Below, in pieces: positions 44,153-55,121 of a stretch of DNA of 64,000 nt (positions are counted from its first letter, which is position 1; each line of letters opens with the position of its first letter). The stretch covers positions 2,838,501 through 2,902,500 of the forward strand of contig NZ_CP150662.1 of assembly GCF_038024125.1 (NCBI RefSeq), read 5' to 3'. The notes below the pieces were generated by a model. The model searched no databases. It saw nothing but the letters and a program-made list of their open reading frames with translations, and was not told the DNA's origin. A program made the position numbers and the translations under genes. The DNA comes from Polaribacter gangjinensis. Its GTDB lineage: Bacteria; Bacteroidota; Bacteroidia; Flavobacteriales; Flavobacteriaceae.

Positions 44153-44961
44153 TTTTTATAATTTAAGAGTGCATTTCTAACATTTCCATATTTTTTCAAT
44201 AGTTCATTGGCTTCTTTTCGGTTTATCTGAAGTTCATTCATTAACATCTTTTCACCTCTTTCTACTAATTTATTATTTGAAAGTTGCATATCAACCATTT
44301 TATTACCTTTTATTTTTCCTAATTGAATCATAGTTGATGTTGAAATCATGTTCAAAACCAACTTTTGAGCAGTGCCAGCTTTCATTCTTGAACTTCCTGT
44401 AACAAATTCTGGACCTACAATTACTTCAATTGGAAATTTAGAAACTGCAGCTAACGGACTATTTTTATTACAGGTGATGCAGGAAGTTGTAATATTATGT
44501 TCATTGCATTTTTGCAAAGTAGAAATTACATAAGGTGTTGTTCCTGAGGCTGCTAAGCCAATAACAACATCATTTGTTGAAACGGAAAATTTTTGTAAAT
44601 CTTCCCAACCTTGTGTGGTGGAATCTTCAGCGAATTCAACTGCTTTTCTAATTGCAGTATCACCACCAGCAATCAAACCAATTACCAATTCATGTGGAAC
44701 TCCAAATGTTGGAGGACATTCTGATGCATCTAAAATGCCTAATCTGCCTGAAGTTCCTGCACCTAAATAAAAAATTCTTCCTCCGTTTTTTAATTTTTCA
44801 ACAGTTTGAAGAACTAATTTTTCGATTTGAGGAATTGATTTTTGAACCGCAAAAGCAACAGTTTGATCTTCATTATTGATATTTGTCAACAATTCATGTA
44901 CAGTCATCTTTTCTAGATGATTGTAGTTAGAATCCTGCTCTGTAATTTTGATGAATGTCAT
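44149..44961 (-). CDS. murQ: N-acetylmuramic acid 6-phosphate etherase
   Basis: The 270-residue SIS-domain lyase cleaves the lactyl ether of MurNAc-6-phosphate to give GlcNAc-6-phosphate and D-lactate in peptidoglycan recycling. Motifs are RIFYLGAGTSGRLGILDASE (sugar-phosphate loop and catalytic Glu), AGGDTAIRKAVEFAED, SGTTPYVISTL and VTGSSRMKAGTAQKLVLNMI. It is slightly short of the usual 300 residues but complete. It is the first gene of the operon. Confidence 0.93.
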   Translation of the reverse strand: MTFIKITEQDSNYNHLEKMTVHELLTNINNEDQTVAFAVQKSIPQIEKLVLQTVEKLKNGGRIFYLGAGTSGRLGILDASECPPTFGVPHELVIGLIAGGDTAIRKAVEFAEDSTTQGWEDLQKFSVSTNDVVIGLAASGTTPYVISTLQKCNEHNITTSCITCNKNSPLAAVSKFPIEVIVGPEFVTGSSRMKAGTAQKLVLNMISTSTMIQLGKIKGNKMVDMQLSNNKLVERGEKMLMNELQINRKEANELLKKYGNVRNALLNYKK

Positions 44962-45005
44962 TCCTCAAAAATACATTTTTTATGAATTGATGCGACTAAT
45001 TTTTT

Positions 45006-45839
45006 TTAGTTCTTTTCAACCAAATTTAAAGGTTTACTATCTGTTTCAGAAATGTGAAAATATCCTAAAGGAAATTTAGATTCATCAGTGATATTGATCA
45101 TATTTCCTAATAAAGATGAAGGAATTGTTTCGAAAGGACCACCTGCATTTTGTCCACTTTGATCAATTAAAACTCTGTAATAGGTATAAAATTCTTTTGA
45201 AATTCCTGACATTTTTACATTTACAGTTGTAGGTAAAGTAATGTCTTCTTCATCATAAAAATAAGAGAAGTTATAATCAGAGCCATTAAAAAATCGATCT
45301 TCAATAGTTAAAAATAATTGTTTTGAAAAATCAAATAAATAGTAATTTTCTTGAGTTGCATCATCTGTAAATGTTACTTTAACTTCAGTTTCTGTTCCTG
45401 CAAATAGGGTTTCATCTCCTTGAATTACACTTGTTAAAGGTGTTGATTTTATTCTGGTTGCTGTACCTTTATAGGTATTATTTTCGTGAATTATTGTTAA
45501 TTCATAGGTTACATTTTCGGCAGGAATAAACGAAATTGTTGGTTCGTAATTTCCATCAGCATTTGCATCCGAAAAATTAATAATCGAATTATCAGCTAAA
45601 TTTGTTAAAAAAACGGTTGCATTGGTTACTGGCGGAATGGTTTCATCAAAATAATCCGCTGATTTACTTAGTTTTACAATGGTATTTGCACGAATTGGAG
45701 TTTCTGTAAAATAGACTTCAAAAACGGCATCAATGATTAGTTTTGGTGTCGTTGATGGAACATCAATCTCAACTACTTTTTCGCAATTTGTAAAAAATAA
45801 AATCAATAAAATTGGAAGTATATAGCTCTTTTTCATCAT
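45006..45839 (-). CDS. DUF4249 lipoprotein partnered with a TonB-dependent receptor
   Basis: The 277-residue product has a lipobox (ILFFTNCEKV, Cys19). The body matches DUF4249: EIDVPSTTPKLIIDAVFEVY, a beta-rich centre with ANTIVKLSKSADYF, and KSTPLTSVIQGDE. DUF4249 proteins are almost always paired with CarboxypepD_reg TonB receptors in Bacteroidota. Here the gap to the receptor is 1 nt. It is presumed to be an outer-membrane accessory lipoprotein for uptake of an unknown ligand. Confidence 0.88.
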   Translation of the reverse strand: MMKKSYILPILLILFFTNCEKVVEIDVPSTTPKLIIDAVFEVYFTETPIRANTIVKLSKSADYFDETIPPVTNATVFLTNLADNSIINFSDANADGNYEPTISFIPAENVTYELTIIHENNTYKGTATRIKSTPLTSVIQGDETLFAGTETEVKVTFTDDATQENYYLFDFSKQLFLTIEDRFFNGSDYNFSYFYDEEDITLPTTVNVKMSGISKEFYTYYRVLIDQSGQNAGGPFETIPSSLLGNMINITDESKFPLGYFHISETDSKPLNLVEKN

Positions 45840-45840
45840 G

Positions 45841-48219
45841 TTAAAATTTAAAATTGTAAGTAACTGAAGGAACTAAACCAAAGATGGATGTTTGTATTGC
45901 TTCATTTCTAAAAGTTTCTCTATTTTGCCTAAAATTAATAGAAGCAGCATTCATTCGTCCATAGACATTATACAAACCAAACACCCATTCTGCTTGCCAT
46001 TTTCGATTGTTATTGGTTGTAGGAGTCAACGTTGCTGAAACATCCAATCTGTGATATGCAGGCAATCTATCAGCATTTCTTCTGTTATCATCGAAAATAG
46101 GCACATTTAAACCTTGCACTTCGTATTGTCCTACAGGATAATTCGTTGGTTGTCCTGTTTGAAATAAGAAATTCGCATTGAATTTCCATTTTTTATTCAA
46201 TTCATAACTTCCATTGACAGAGATATCGTGCGTTTTATCAAAAGGTGTACTGTACCAATTTCCTTGATTAATTCCGGGTTCATTTGCATTTCTTCCTGGA
46301 GTTTGTTGTTCAGAACGAGACAATGTGTAAGCTAACCAACCTTTTAAATCACCTTCATTTTTTTTCAATAAAACCTCTAAACCATAAGCTCTTGCTTGTC
46401 CGTTTAAGATTACGGTTTCAATTTCGTTGTTGGCAATTAAATTGGCTCCATTAATGTAATCAATTCTGTTTTGAATGTCTTTGTAAAAAACTTCAGTTTC
46501 TAATGAATACGCTCCATTTTTGATGGTTTTGAAATATCCAATAGCAAATTGATCTAACAATTGAGGTTTGATATATCTTCCACTTGGTGCCCAAACATCT
46601 AATGGAGTAGGAGATGCTGTGTTGGAGAGTAAATGTAAATATTGAGCCATTCTGTTGTAACTTGCTTTGATAGATTCATTATCATTCAAAACGTAAGACA
46701 ATGAAAATCGAGGTTCAAAATTGATGAAGCTACTTATTACATCACTTCTTTTAAAATTTTCAACGCCAGTTGCTACAGCAGATTCATATTTTTTAAATTG
46801 TTCGTTATAAATTACAGGTTGATTGTTTGCATACACATTCAATTCATCTTGTCCCAAACGTAAAAAATTACTAAAACGAGCGCCATACTGTAAAGTTAAT
46901 TTTTTATTGATTTGATGTTCTGCATCTAAATACGCAGCAAATTCATTGGCATATTTATCTGTTAATTTTTCTGGAAGTATGCCTGATGAATCTCTGTTTG
47001 GAATAATTTCACCTGGATTGAATTTGATATAAATATTATTGATTCCGTAACTTAACTTGATGTTTTCATTGATGTAATGTTTAAAATCGTACTTTAAGTT
47101 AAAATTTGTGATGCCAGAATCCCATTCAAAACCCACAAAATCAAGAATTAATCCGTAGAAATAATCAGAGTAAATTAAGGATAAATTAGAGAAAATTTTA
47201 TCAGAAAACAGGTGATTCCATCTTACATTCACAACATTGTTTCCATATTTATTTACAAAATTATCACTTACTCCAAAAATATCTTTTCCAAAATAAGTAG
47301 ATAAAAACAAGTTGTTACGATCATTGAATCGATAATTTATTTTAGAATTTACATCGTAAAAATACGCTTTGTTGTCATTGTCAAATAAGGGTAAAAAAAG
47401 ATGTGCATAAGAAGCTCTTCCACCAATTAAAAACGAACTTTTTTCTTTTTCAATAGGGCCTTCAGCTAATAATCTGCTAGAAACCAATCCAATACCACCT
47501 GTTAAATTAAAATCTTTGCTATTGCCTTCTTTTTGATAAATATCTAAAACTGAGGATAATCTTCCGCCAAAACGAGCAGGAATTCCACCTTTATATAATT
47601 TTACATCTTTAATAACATCTGGATTAAAAACCGAGAAAAACCCAAATAAATGCGATGAGTTAAAAACAATTGCTTCGTCTAAAAGTATCAAATTTTGGTC
47701 AGCAGCTCCACCTCTTACATTAAATCCAGAAGCGCCTTCACCTGCACTTGTAACTCCTGGCAATAGAATTAAAGATTTGATAATATCTGATTCGCCAAGT
47801 ACAACAGGTATTTGTTTGATGGTTGCTGAGGTGAGTTTATTAACACTCATTTGTGACGTTCTAACATTCAGTTTTTCAATGTCTGCTTCAATAATTATTT
47901 CATCTAAACTCTCAGCAGCTTCCTTAAGTTTAAAGTCTTTTGTGAGTTTTTCTGATAAATTAATGGTTTCAACAATTGTTGTATAACCCACATAACTAAC
48001 CTGAATTTTATAAGTCCCTTTTTGAATTGTTATTGAATAAAAACCATACTCATTTGTAGAAGTTCCAGCATTTAACTCAGGGATAAAAACAGATACACCA
48101 ATTAAGGTTTCATTGTTTGAGTTGTCGTAAACTGTTCCACTTAAAGTGATTTTTTCTTGACTAAAAATGATTGTTGATGAAATAAAAAGAACGAACAATA
48201 TCTTTTTAAAATGTAGCAT
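45841..48219 (-). CDS. TonB-dependent receptor with carboxypeptidase-like N-terminal domain
   Basis: The 792-residue outer-membrane receptor has a signal peptide (MLHFKKILFVLFISSTIIFS), a CarboxypepD_reg-like domain at about 25-105 (GTVYDNSNNETLIGVSVFIP), a plug domain at about 115-225 (GEGASGFNVRGGAADQNLIL, GIPARFGGRLSSVLDIYQ), and a long beta-barrel ending in aromatic Phe (VTYNFKF). No SusD partner is present; DUF4249 takes that place. The start at 48219 is chosen because the upstream extension to 48297 lies across the promoter -7 box. The ligand is unknown. Confidence 0.92.
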   Translation of the reverse strand: MLHFKKILFVLFISSTIIFSQEKITLSGTVYDNSNNETLIGVSVFIPELNAGTSTNEYGFYSITIQKGTYKIQVSYVGYTTIVETINLSEKLTKDFKLKEAAESLDEIIIEADIEKLNVRTSQMSVNKLTSATIKQIPVVLGESDIIKSLILLPGVTSAGEGASGFNVRGGAADQNLILLDEAIVFNSSHLFGFFSVFNPDVIKDVKLYKGGIPARFGGRLSSVLDIYQKEGNSKDFNLTGGIGLVSSRLLAEGPIEKEKSSFLIGGRASYAHLFLPLFDNDNKAYFYDVNSKINYRFNDRNNLFLSTYFGKDIFGVSDNFVNKYGNNVVNVRWNHLFSDKIFSNLSLIYSDYFYGLILDFVGFEWDSGITNFNLKYDFKHYINENIKLSYGINNIYIKFNPGEIIPNRDSSGILPEKLTDKYANEFAAYLDAEHQINKKLTLQYGARFSNFLRLGQDELNVYANNQPVIYNEQFKKYESAVATGVENFKRSDVISSFINFEPRFSLSYVLNDNESIKASYNRMAQYLHLLSNTASPTPLDVWAPSGRYIKPQLLDQFAIGYFKTIKNGAYSLETEVFYKDIQNRIDYINGANLIANNEIETVILNGQARAYGLEVLLKKNEGDLKGWLAYTLSRSEQQTPGRNANEPGINQGNWYSTPFDKTHDISVNGSYELNKKWKFNANFLFQTGQPTNYPVGQYEVQGLNVPIFDDNRRNADRLPAYHRLDVSATLTPTTNNNRKWQAEWVFGLYNVYGRMNAASINFRQNRETFRNEAIQTSIFGLVPSVTYNFKF

Positions 48220-48251
48220 TTTTTGTTTATTGAATTGATTTATTGACTCAA

Positions 48252-48259
48252 CAAAAGTA
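48252..48259 (-). promoter_or_regulatory. -7 promoter element of the TonB receptor operon
   Basis: On the minus strand TACTTTTG matches TAnnTTTG exactly, predicting a leader of about 25 nt before the ATG at 48219. Confidence 0.6.
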
Positions 48260-48425
48260 TGATTTAAAAATGATAAGAATACGTTAAAATTATTCATTTA
48301 TACGAATAAATAAAGGTTTAAAATTTTAACTAGAGATAATAAATTTAAAAAATTAATTTCATTATGTTTAACTATAAATAATTGATTTTTAAACAATTTA
48401 TTCTTGCTTTATACATTTATAAACC

Positions 48426-48454
48426 AAAAAGCCTCCATTCATGGGAGGCTTTTT
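48426..48454 (-). terminator. Intrinsic terminator after the isocitrate dehydrogenase gene
   Basis: An 11-bp stem AAAAAGCCTCC / GGAGGCTTTTT (48426-48436, 48444-48454) has a 7-nt loop. It lies 22 nt downstream of the idh stop. Confidence 0.9.
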
Positions 48455-48476
48455 GATTACTTTTTATTCAAATATT

Positions 48477-50711
<2,235 letters not shown>

Positions 50712-50757
50712 TTATTCGATATTAAAAAGATTGATTTTGCTAACGATTTTAGCGGTG

Positions 50758-50765
50758 CAAATTTA
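50758..50765 (-). promoter_or_regulatory. -7 promoter element of the isocitrate dehydrogenase gene
   Basis: On the minus strand TAAATTTG fits TAnnTTTG, predicting a leader of about 60 nt before the ATG at 50687. Confidence 0.5.
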
Positions 50766-50847
50766 AGAATTTACAATGAGATTATTATTGTAAAATTCTT
50801 ACAAATTTTTCAAAAAAGATGGGAATAATTCAAAAAAAACAACTTTA

Positions 50848-50961
50848 TTAAAATTGTTTAAAAAATAAAAGCCATATCACTACTAATAATGATATGGCTT
50901 CTTGAAATAGTTTTTTATACTGCTTTGTATTACTACCTTGCAAATGAAAGTTACCTTTCAT
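50848..50961 (-). CDS. Possible 37-residue single-TM small protein
   Basis: ATG at 50961 opens 37 codons ending with TAA at 50850-50848. The product has a polar N-terminus (MKGNFHLQGSNTKQYKKLFQ) and a hydrophobic C-terminus (EAISLLVVIWLLFF) that could span a membrane, ending KQF. There is no recognisable promoter or ribosome site. A perfect 11-bp hairpin lies inside the coding region. The alternative is a non-coding RNA whose 3' hairpin happens to be read in an open frame. Confidence 0.3.
   Translation of the reverse strand: MKGNFHLQGSNTKQYKKLFQEAISLLVVIWLLFFKQF
50869..50900 (-). terminator. Terminator-like hairpin on the minus strand
   Basis: An 11-bp perfect stem AAGCCATATCA / TGATATGGCTT (50869-50879, 50890-50900) has a 10-nt loop. 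On the minus strand the right arm is followed by TTATTTTTT. It implies a minus-strand transcript entering from the right, separate from rplS, which has its own terminator. Confidence 0.6.
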
Positions 50962-51062
50962 ATTTCTTTTTTTAAAAGAAATTATAAGTTACTATTTCTG
51001 TTTTGAAACATCGTTTTTCATTTTTCTTTTTCCAAAGAGAAATTTTTTGTTTTGATGTTTCA
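50904..51062. repeat. Stack of perfect inverted repeats (structured-RNA candidate)
   Basis: Nested arms: GAAATAGT (50904-50911) with ACTATTTC (50991-50998). Inside these, ATGAAAG-TTAC-CTTTCAT (50944-50961) and ATTTCTTTT-TTT-AAAAGAAAT (50962-50982). Beside them, TGAAACATC (51004-51012) pairs with GATGTTTCA (51054-51062). Four perfect stems in 160 nt is more than the neighbouring AT-rich spacers show. Confidence 0.5.
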
Positions 51063-51372
51063 GGTTGTTGTTTTTCCTATTTTTAAAATTATGTTTTATA
51101 ATTACACAATAAACTGACTTTTAATCGCTTGCTTTTTTAAAAACAAACTTTCATTGCACTAAAATTAGTTATATAATTTTAAAAAGTTTCTAACAACTAT
51201 ATAAAGAACGTTACTTTATAATTTACGTGAATTTGAATTTGTTCAAATGAAAAAATCAAAATTACTTTGTAAATGATGTTGTAAAAATATGATTGATTTT
51301 AAATTTTACAAATTTTTTAATCAATTAAAAATCAACACAATATTAACCATAGTTATGAACAATTGTTCATAA

Positions 51373-51403
51373 AAAAAGCGTTGTAAAATTTACAACGCTT
51401 TTT
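51373..51403 (-). terminator. Intrinsic terminator after rplS
   Basis: A long stem AAAAAGCGTTGTAAA / TTTACAACGCTTTTT with a very short loop is flanked by A and T runs. It lies 22 nt downstream of the rplS stop. Confidence 0.9.
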
Positions 51404-51424
51404 AAAATTTTATTTGAAGAATAC

Positions 51425-51775
51425 TTATCTTCTTTTCTCAGTAATTCTAGCTTTTTTACCAGTAAGATCTCTGAAGTAGAAAATACGTGCTCTACGAACT
51501 TTACCTTTTTTGTTTACTTCAATTTTTTGAATTGATGGTAAGTTTACTGGGAAAATTCTTTCAACACCAACAGTTCCAGACATTTTTCTGATTGTAAAAG
51601 TTTCAGAAGCTCCTGAACCTCTTTTTTGGATTACAACACCTCTAAAAAACTGAGTACGTGTTTTTGCACCCTCTTTAATTTCGTAATAAACAGTGATTGT
51701 ATCACCAGCAGCAAAATCTGCAAATTCTTTTTTTGTTACAAATTCGTCTTGAACAAATTTTATTAAAGATTCCAT
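51425..51775 (-). CDS. rplS: 50S ribosomal protein L19
   Basis: The 116-residue product is a complete L19, located at the 30S-50S interface: FAAGDTITVYYEIKEGAKTR, FFRGVVIQKRGSGASETFTI, VGVERIFPVNLPSIQKIEV and the basic C-terminus RRARIFYFRDLTGKKARITE. It lies downstream of the trmD/GT39 genes on the same strand, with its own promoter-like element and terminator. In many bacteria rplS follows trmD; here a glycosyltransferase gene is inserted between them. Confidence 0.97.
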   Translation of the reverse strand: MESLIKFVQDEFVTKKEFADFAAGDTITVYYEIKEGAKTRTQFFRGVVIQKRGSGASETFTIRKMSGTVGVERIFPVNLPSIQKIEVNKKGKVRRARIFYFRDLTGKKARITEKRR

Positions 51776-51841
51776 ATCTTAAATTTTATGATTTTCTAAA
51801 ACAACATTCACGATTCTCGTCAGAGGTTAAATTAGCGAGTG

Positions 51842-51849
51842 CAAATCTA
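51842..51849 (-). promoter_or_regulatory. -7 promoter element of rplS
   Basis: On the minus strand TAGATTTG matches TAnnTTTG. The predicted leader is about 60 nt and includes the small hairpin ACGA-GAA-TCGT. Confidence 0.55.
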
Positions 51850-51879
51850 CTAATATTTTTTAGCTTCTAAAAATAAATT

Positions 51880-53361
51880 TTACTGATTTTTTGATTGATA
51901 ATTTTCGCAATAGAAAACCCAAAATTTACGAACTTCTTTTTCGTTTATTTTGATGATAATTGGTTCAAGTTCAGTTACTTTTTCAAAGTAATTTTTTAAT
52001 TCTGGATGGATTTCTCCATTCTTTGAAACATTGGTAAAACGCTTATCTGAATCTATAAAAAGTGCGTTTTTTGCATCTAGATTTGATAAATCATCTCCTA
52101 AATAATCAAAATGCAAAGCGGGTAATCCAATGACATTTTGAGCATACACTTTCTGATTCATGTAAAAGTTTAAACAAGCACTTGTTTTGTAATTATCATC
52201 AGAAAACACAAAAGTATTTGGATGTTTTTTTTGCAATTTTTCTATTTCTAAAGACAATTCTTTCCAACCAATCCAAGTATCGTCACTTTTTATGGGTGCA
52301 ACATAAAATAAAACTTGAATCAAAACCAATAAATGAAATATTACAGAAAATATCAATTGCGTTTTGATTAATTTCTGGTTGATAAACATTCCAGCCAATA
52401 TGATTCCACTGATGTACGATGGCATCATCCAGTTGAGTTTTACCCAATAAATGGGTGTAATTGAGAAAAATCCCACAAAAGTTGGAATGAAAAAAGCCAG
52501 TAAAAACAATGTTTTTGCATTTGGTAGTTTCCATTTCACAATTGCTCTTTTGATAAATTTGAAAGTGATTGTTATCATCACTAAAAATAAAACTGGCAAT
52601 AAAAGCAATAATTGATGCGCAATTGCTCCAAAAAAATAGGTTGCTGAAAAATTAAATTCAGAGATTGAACTTGTTCTTTCTGAGGATTGAAAGTTGAATG
52701 AAGCAAAATCATGCTGATAATTCCACCAATAAACAGGAAACATTACCAAAATTGATATCAAGATTGATAACCAAAGCCAAGGTGATTTTAATAATTTTCG
52801 ATACTCATTTGAAAAAACTAAAAATGCAATCAATCCGAATTGCAATAAAAGGGCTGTGTATTTGCTGTTAAAAGCCAAACCCATTGCAATTCCTGCAAAA
52901 ATCCAATATTTTTTATTTTCTTCAAAAATGGCTTTGTAAAGACAAATCAAACTTAACGTCCAGAATAATAATAATGGAACATCTGGAGTTGAATTGAATG
53001 ATAAAATTGAGATAAATAGGGTAGAAGTGATTAAAATTAAGGCTCTTTCAGTTTTACTTTTCGATAAAAAATAGGAAGCTAATTTACAAAAAGCGAGTAT
53101 TGTAAAAGTTGTAATTGTAAAATCTGTCAATTTGATGACAAAAACCGATTTTCCAAAAATTTCTGAAAACAATCTTAATAAATAACCAATCATTCCAGGA
53201 TGATCAAAATAGGAAAGTGATAAGTTTTGACCATACAAAAAATAATAGGCATCTTGAGGCATTAATCCCATAAAAGGAAGTATCAAAAATCGAAAAAATT
53301 GAAATCCTATCACCCAAGAAATCAGCGCATTATTTTTAATAAAAGATTTAAAATTATTCAT
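51880..53361 (-). CDS. GT39/ArnT-like polytopic glycosyltransferase
   Basis: The 493-residue product has ten or more membrane segments in its first 370 residues and a C-terminal extracytoplasmic region ([20 protein letters not shown]). [20 protein letters not shown] and [13 protein letters not shown] in the first loop carry the Asp residues expected in the dolichyl-phosphate-mannose transferase/ArnT superfamily. It probably moves a sugar from a polyprenyl carrier to a lipid or protein in the periplasm; the acceptor is unknown. It overlaps trmD by 8 nt. Confidence 0.82.
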   Translation of the reverse strand: MNNFKSFIKNNALISWVIGFQFFRFLILPFMGLMPQDAYYFLYGQNLSLSYFDHPGMIGYLLRLFSEIFGKSVFVIKLTDFTITTFTILAFCKLASYFLSKSKTERALILITSTLFISILSFNSTPDVPLLLFWTLSLICLYKAIFEENKKYWIFAGIAMGLAFNSKYTALLLQFGLIAFLVFSNEYRKLLKSPWLWLSILISILVMFPVYWWNYQHDFASFNFQSSERTSSISEFNFSATYFFGAIAHQLLLLLPVLFLVMITITFKFIKRAIVKWKLPNAKTLFLLAFFIPTFVGFFSITPIYWVKLNWMMPSYISGIILAGMFINQKLIKTQLIFSVIFHLLVLIQVLFYVAPIKSDDTWIGWKELSLEIEKLQKKHPNTFVFSDDNYKTSACLNFYMNQKVYAQNVIGLPALHFDYLGDDLSNLDAKNALFIDSDKRFTNVSKNGEIHPELKNYFEKVTELEPIIIKINEKEVRKFWVFYCENYQSKNQ

Positions 53362-54034
53362 CTTTGAGCAAATCTGGTCTTATTGATTTTGTTCTTTCAA
53401 AGGCTTTTTCCATGCGCCAATCATCAATTTTTGGAAAATTTCCAGACAATAAAATTTCGGGAACTTTCATTCCTTCAAATTCTGCAGGCCTTGTATAAAT
53501 TGGTGGTGACAATAAATTGTCTTGAAAAGAGTCTGTTAAAGCAGATTGTTCATCGCCAATAGCACCAGGAATTAAACGTATAACAGCATCAACCAAAACA
53601 GCTGCAGCCAATTCACCACCTGTAATTACATAATCTCCAATAGAAATTTCTTTGGTGATGTATTTGTCTCTAATTCGCTGATCTACACCTTTATAATGTC
53701 CTGTTAAAATCAATAAATTTTCTTTTATTGACAGTGAATTTGCGGTTGATTGATTCAATACTTTTGCATCTGGAGTCATGTAAATAAGTTCGTCATAACT
53801 TCTTTCTGATTGTAATTTTTTAATGCAGTTTACAATTGGTTCCATCATTAAAACCATTCCAGCACCACCTCCAAATTGTGTATCATCAATTTGCTTGTAT
53901 TTTCCCAAACCATATTCTCGCAAATCGTGAATCACAATTTTGGCAATGCCACTTTGTTGCGCTCTTTTTATAATAGAATGATTGAAAGGACTTTCTAACA
54001 AATTTGGAGCTGCTGAAATGATGTCTATGCGCAT
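53354..54034 (-). CDS. trmD: tRNA (guanine37-N1)-methyltransferase
   Basis: The 226-residue SPOUT methyltransferase adds the N1-methyl group to G37 of tRNAs, preventing frameshifts. Signature stretches are [45 protein letters not shown], the knot region [20 protein letters not shown] and [16 protein letters not shown]. The length is normal, and the protein begins at ATG 54034 without extension. Confidence 0.96.
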   Translation of the reverse strand: MRIDIISAAPNLLESPFNHSIIKRAQQSGIAKIVIHDLREYGLGKYKQIDDTQFGGGAGMVLMMEPIVNCIKKLQSERSYDELIYMTPDAKVLNQSTANSLSIKENLLILTGHYKGVDQRIRDKYITKEISIGDYVITGGELAAAVLVDAVIRLIPGAIGDEQSALTDSFQDNLLSPPIYTRPAEFEGMKVPEILLSGNFPKIDDWRMEKAFERTKSIRPDLLKDE

Positions 54035-54063
54035 TTTTTTGGAAATTATTTGGGATAAAATTT

Positions 54064-54612
54064 CTATAAATTTAGTTCAATTTTCGAGTTACTTTCTTCA
54101 AAATAAGATAAATAATCATCAATTTTAAAAGTATTTTTATCAAATCTTGAGGTTCTATTTTTGGATTCTTGTTGTCTGATAATGCTTCTTGCAAAGCGTC
54201 TTATTTCAGCTTTTGAAGTTAAAATCAATCCTGGAACAGGAGTACTATTTCCATCTTCATCTTTGGCAACCATTGTAAAATAGGAAGAATTGCAGTGTTT
54301 TGTTTCTCCAGTTCTGATGTTTTCAGAATCTACACGCAAACCAATAACCATAGAAGTTCGTCCTGTAAAATTTACAGAGGCTTTTAAGGTTACTAATTCT
54401 CCAACTTCAATCGGATTTACAAAATCAACTTTATTAACAGAAGCTGTAACACAATATTGTCCTGAATGTTTTGAAGCACATGCAAAGGCAATTTGATCCA
54501 TCAAATTTAAAATAAAACCACCATGAATTTTTCCGCTAAAATTAGAGTGAGATGGCAACATCAATTGAGTAATGACTACTTGTGAATCTTTCACATATTT
54601 AAAATTACTCAT
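54064..54612 (-). CDS. Acyl-CoA thioesterase (hotdog fold, YciA/ACOT type)
   Basis: The 182-residue product has a single hotdog domain: [20 protein letters not shown] followed by [13 protein letters not shown] (active-site helix with Asp), [15 protein letters not shown] and [14 protein letters not shown]. The C-terminal 40 residues are a charged helical tail. It hydrolyses acyl-CoA to free acid and CoA; chain-length preference is not readable. Its ATG overlaps by 1 nt the stop of the preceding small membrane protein. Confidence 0.9.
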   Translation of the reverse strand: MSNFKYVKDSQVVITQLMLPSHSNFSGKIHGGFILNLMDQIAFACASKHSGQYCVTASVNKVDFVNPIEVGELVTLKASVNFTGRTSMVIGLRVDSENIRTGETKHCNSSYFTMVAKDEDGNSTPVPGLILTSKAEIRRFARSIIRQQESKNRTSRFDKNTFKIDDYLSYFEESNSKIELNL

Positions 54613-54989
54613 TATTTATTGTTTTTAGTTCTAAAATGAGGAGAGTCTTCTTGGGTAACTTTGGTGATAAAATATTTAGTATCTCCCAACCAAAAAAGGG
54701 TTTTGTAGCGTTCTACATAATCAACTTTTACATAATGACCTTGGTAGTTTTTAAGGTCTTCAATAACCTGTTTATTGTTTTTTTCTACAGAAAATGAAAA
54801 TATTTGAGCGCCCGAAATTCCTTGACTAATTTCTCCTTCCCAAGTTTTAAATAAAATGCCTTTTTTACTTATTTTGATCAATTCGCCAGAGCGAACTCCT
54901 TCACTAAAAGTGGCAAAATAAATAAAACTGAAATAGATAACAGCAACAATAACAATTACTGAAACCAAAATTGATAAAAATTTTTTCAT
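54612..54989 (-). CDS. Small membrane-anchored protein, flavobacterial family of unknown function
   Basis: The 125-residue product has one N-terminal membrane segment (LSILVSVIVIVAVIYFSFIY) and a compact outward-facing domain with GELIKISKKGILFKTWEGEI and YQGHYVKVDYVERYKTLFWL. No enzyme motif is visible. I recall similar short proteins being mislabelled '6-phosphogluconate dehydrogenase'; nothing here supports that. It is co-transcribed with the thioesterase gene. Confidence 0.65.
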   Translation of the reverse strand: MKKFLSILVSVIVIVAVIYFSFIYFATFSEGVRSGELIKISKKGILFKTWEGEISQGISGAQIFSFSVEKNNKQVIEDLKNYQGHYVKVDYVERYKTLFWLGDTKYFITKVTQEDSPHFRTKNNK

Positions 54990-55091
54990 GAGTCAAAAAT
55001 ACAAATCTAATTTACTTGATTATGAGAAACTTTTAAAAAACTTTCTTTTAGTAAAAAAACAATAATGATTTTTTTTAACCCTAAATTCAAT

Positions 55092-55099
55092 TAAATTTG
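55092..55099 (+). promoter_or_regulatory. -7 promoter element of the GlmU-like gene
   Basis: TAAATTTG fits TAnnTTTG. It lies 10 nt upstream of the ATG at 55110 and 22 nt upstream of the ATG at 55122, which favours the latter as start. Confidence 0.55.
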
Positions 55100-55121
55100 T
55101 AGAATATCAATGCAAACCAAC

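Noticed and set aside
48220..48297. N-terminal extension of the TonB receptor to 48297
   Set aside because: It would place 26 residues before the signal peptide and crosses the -7 promoter box at 48252-48259.
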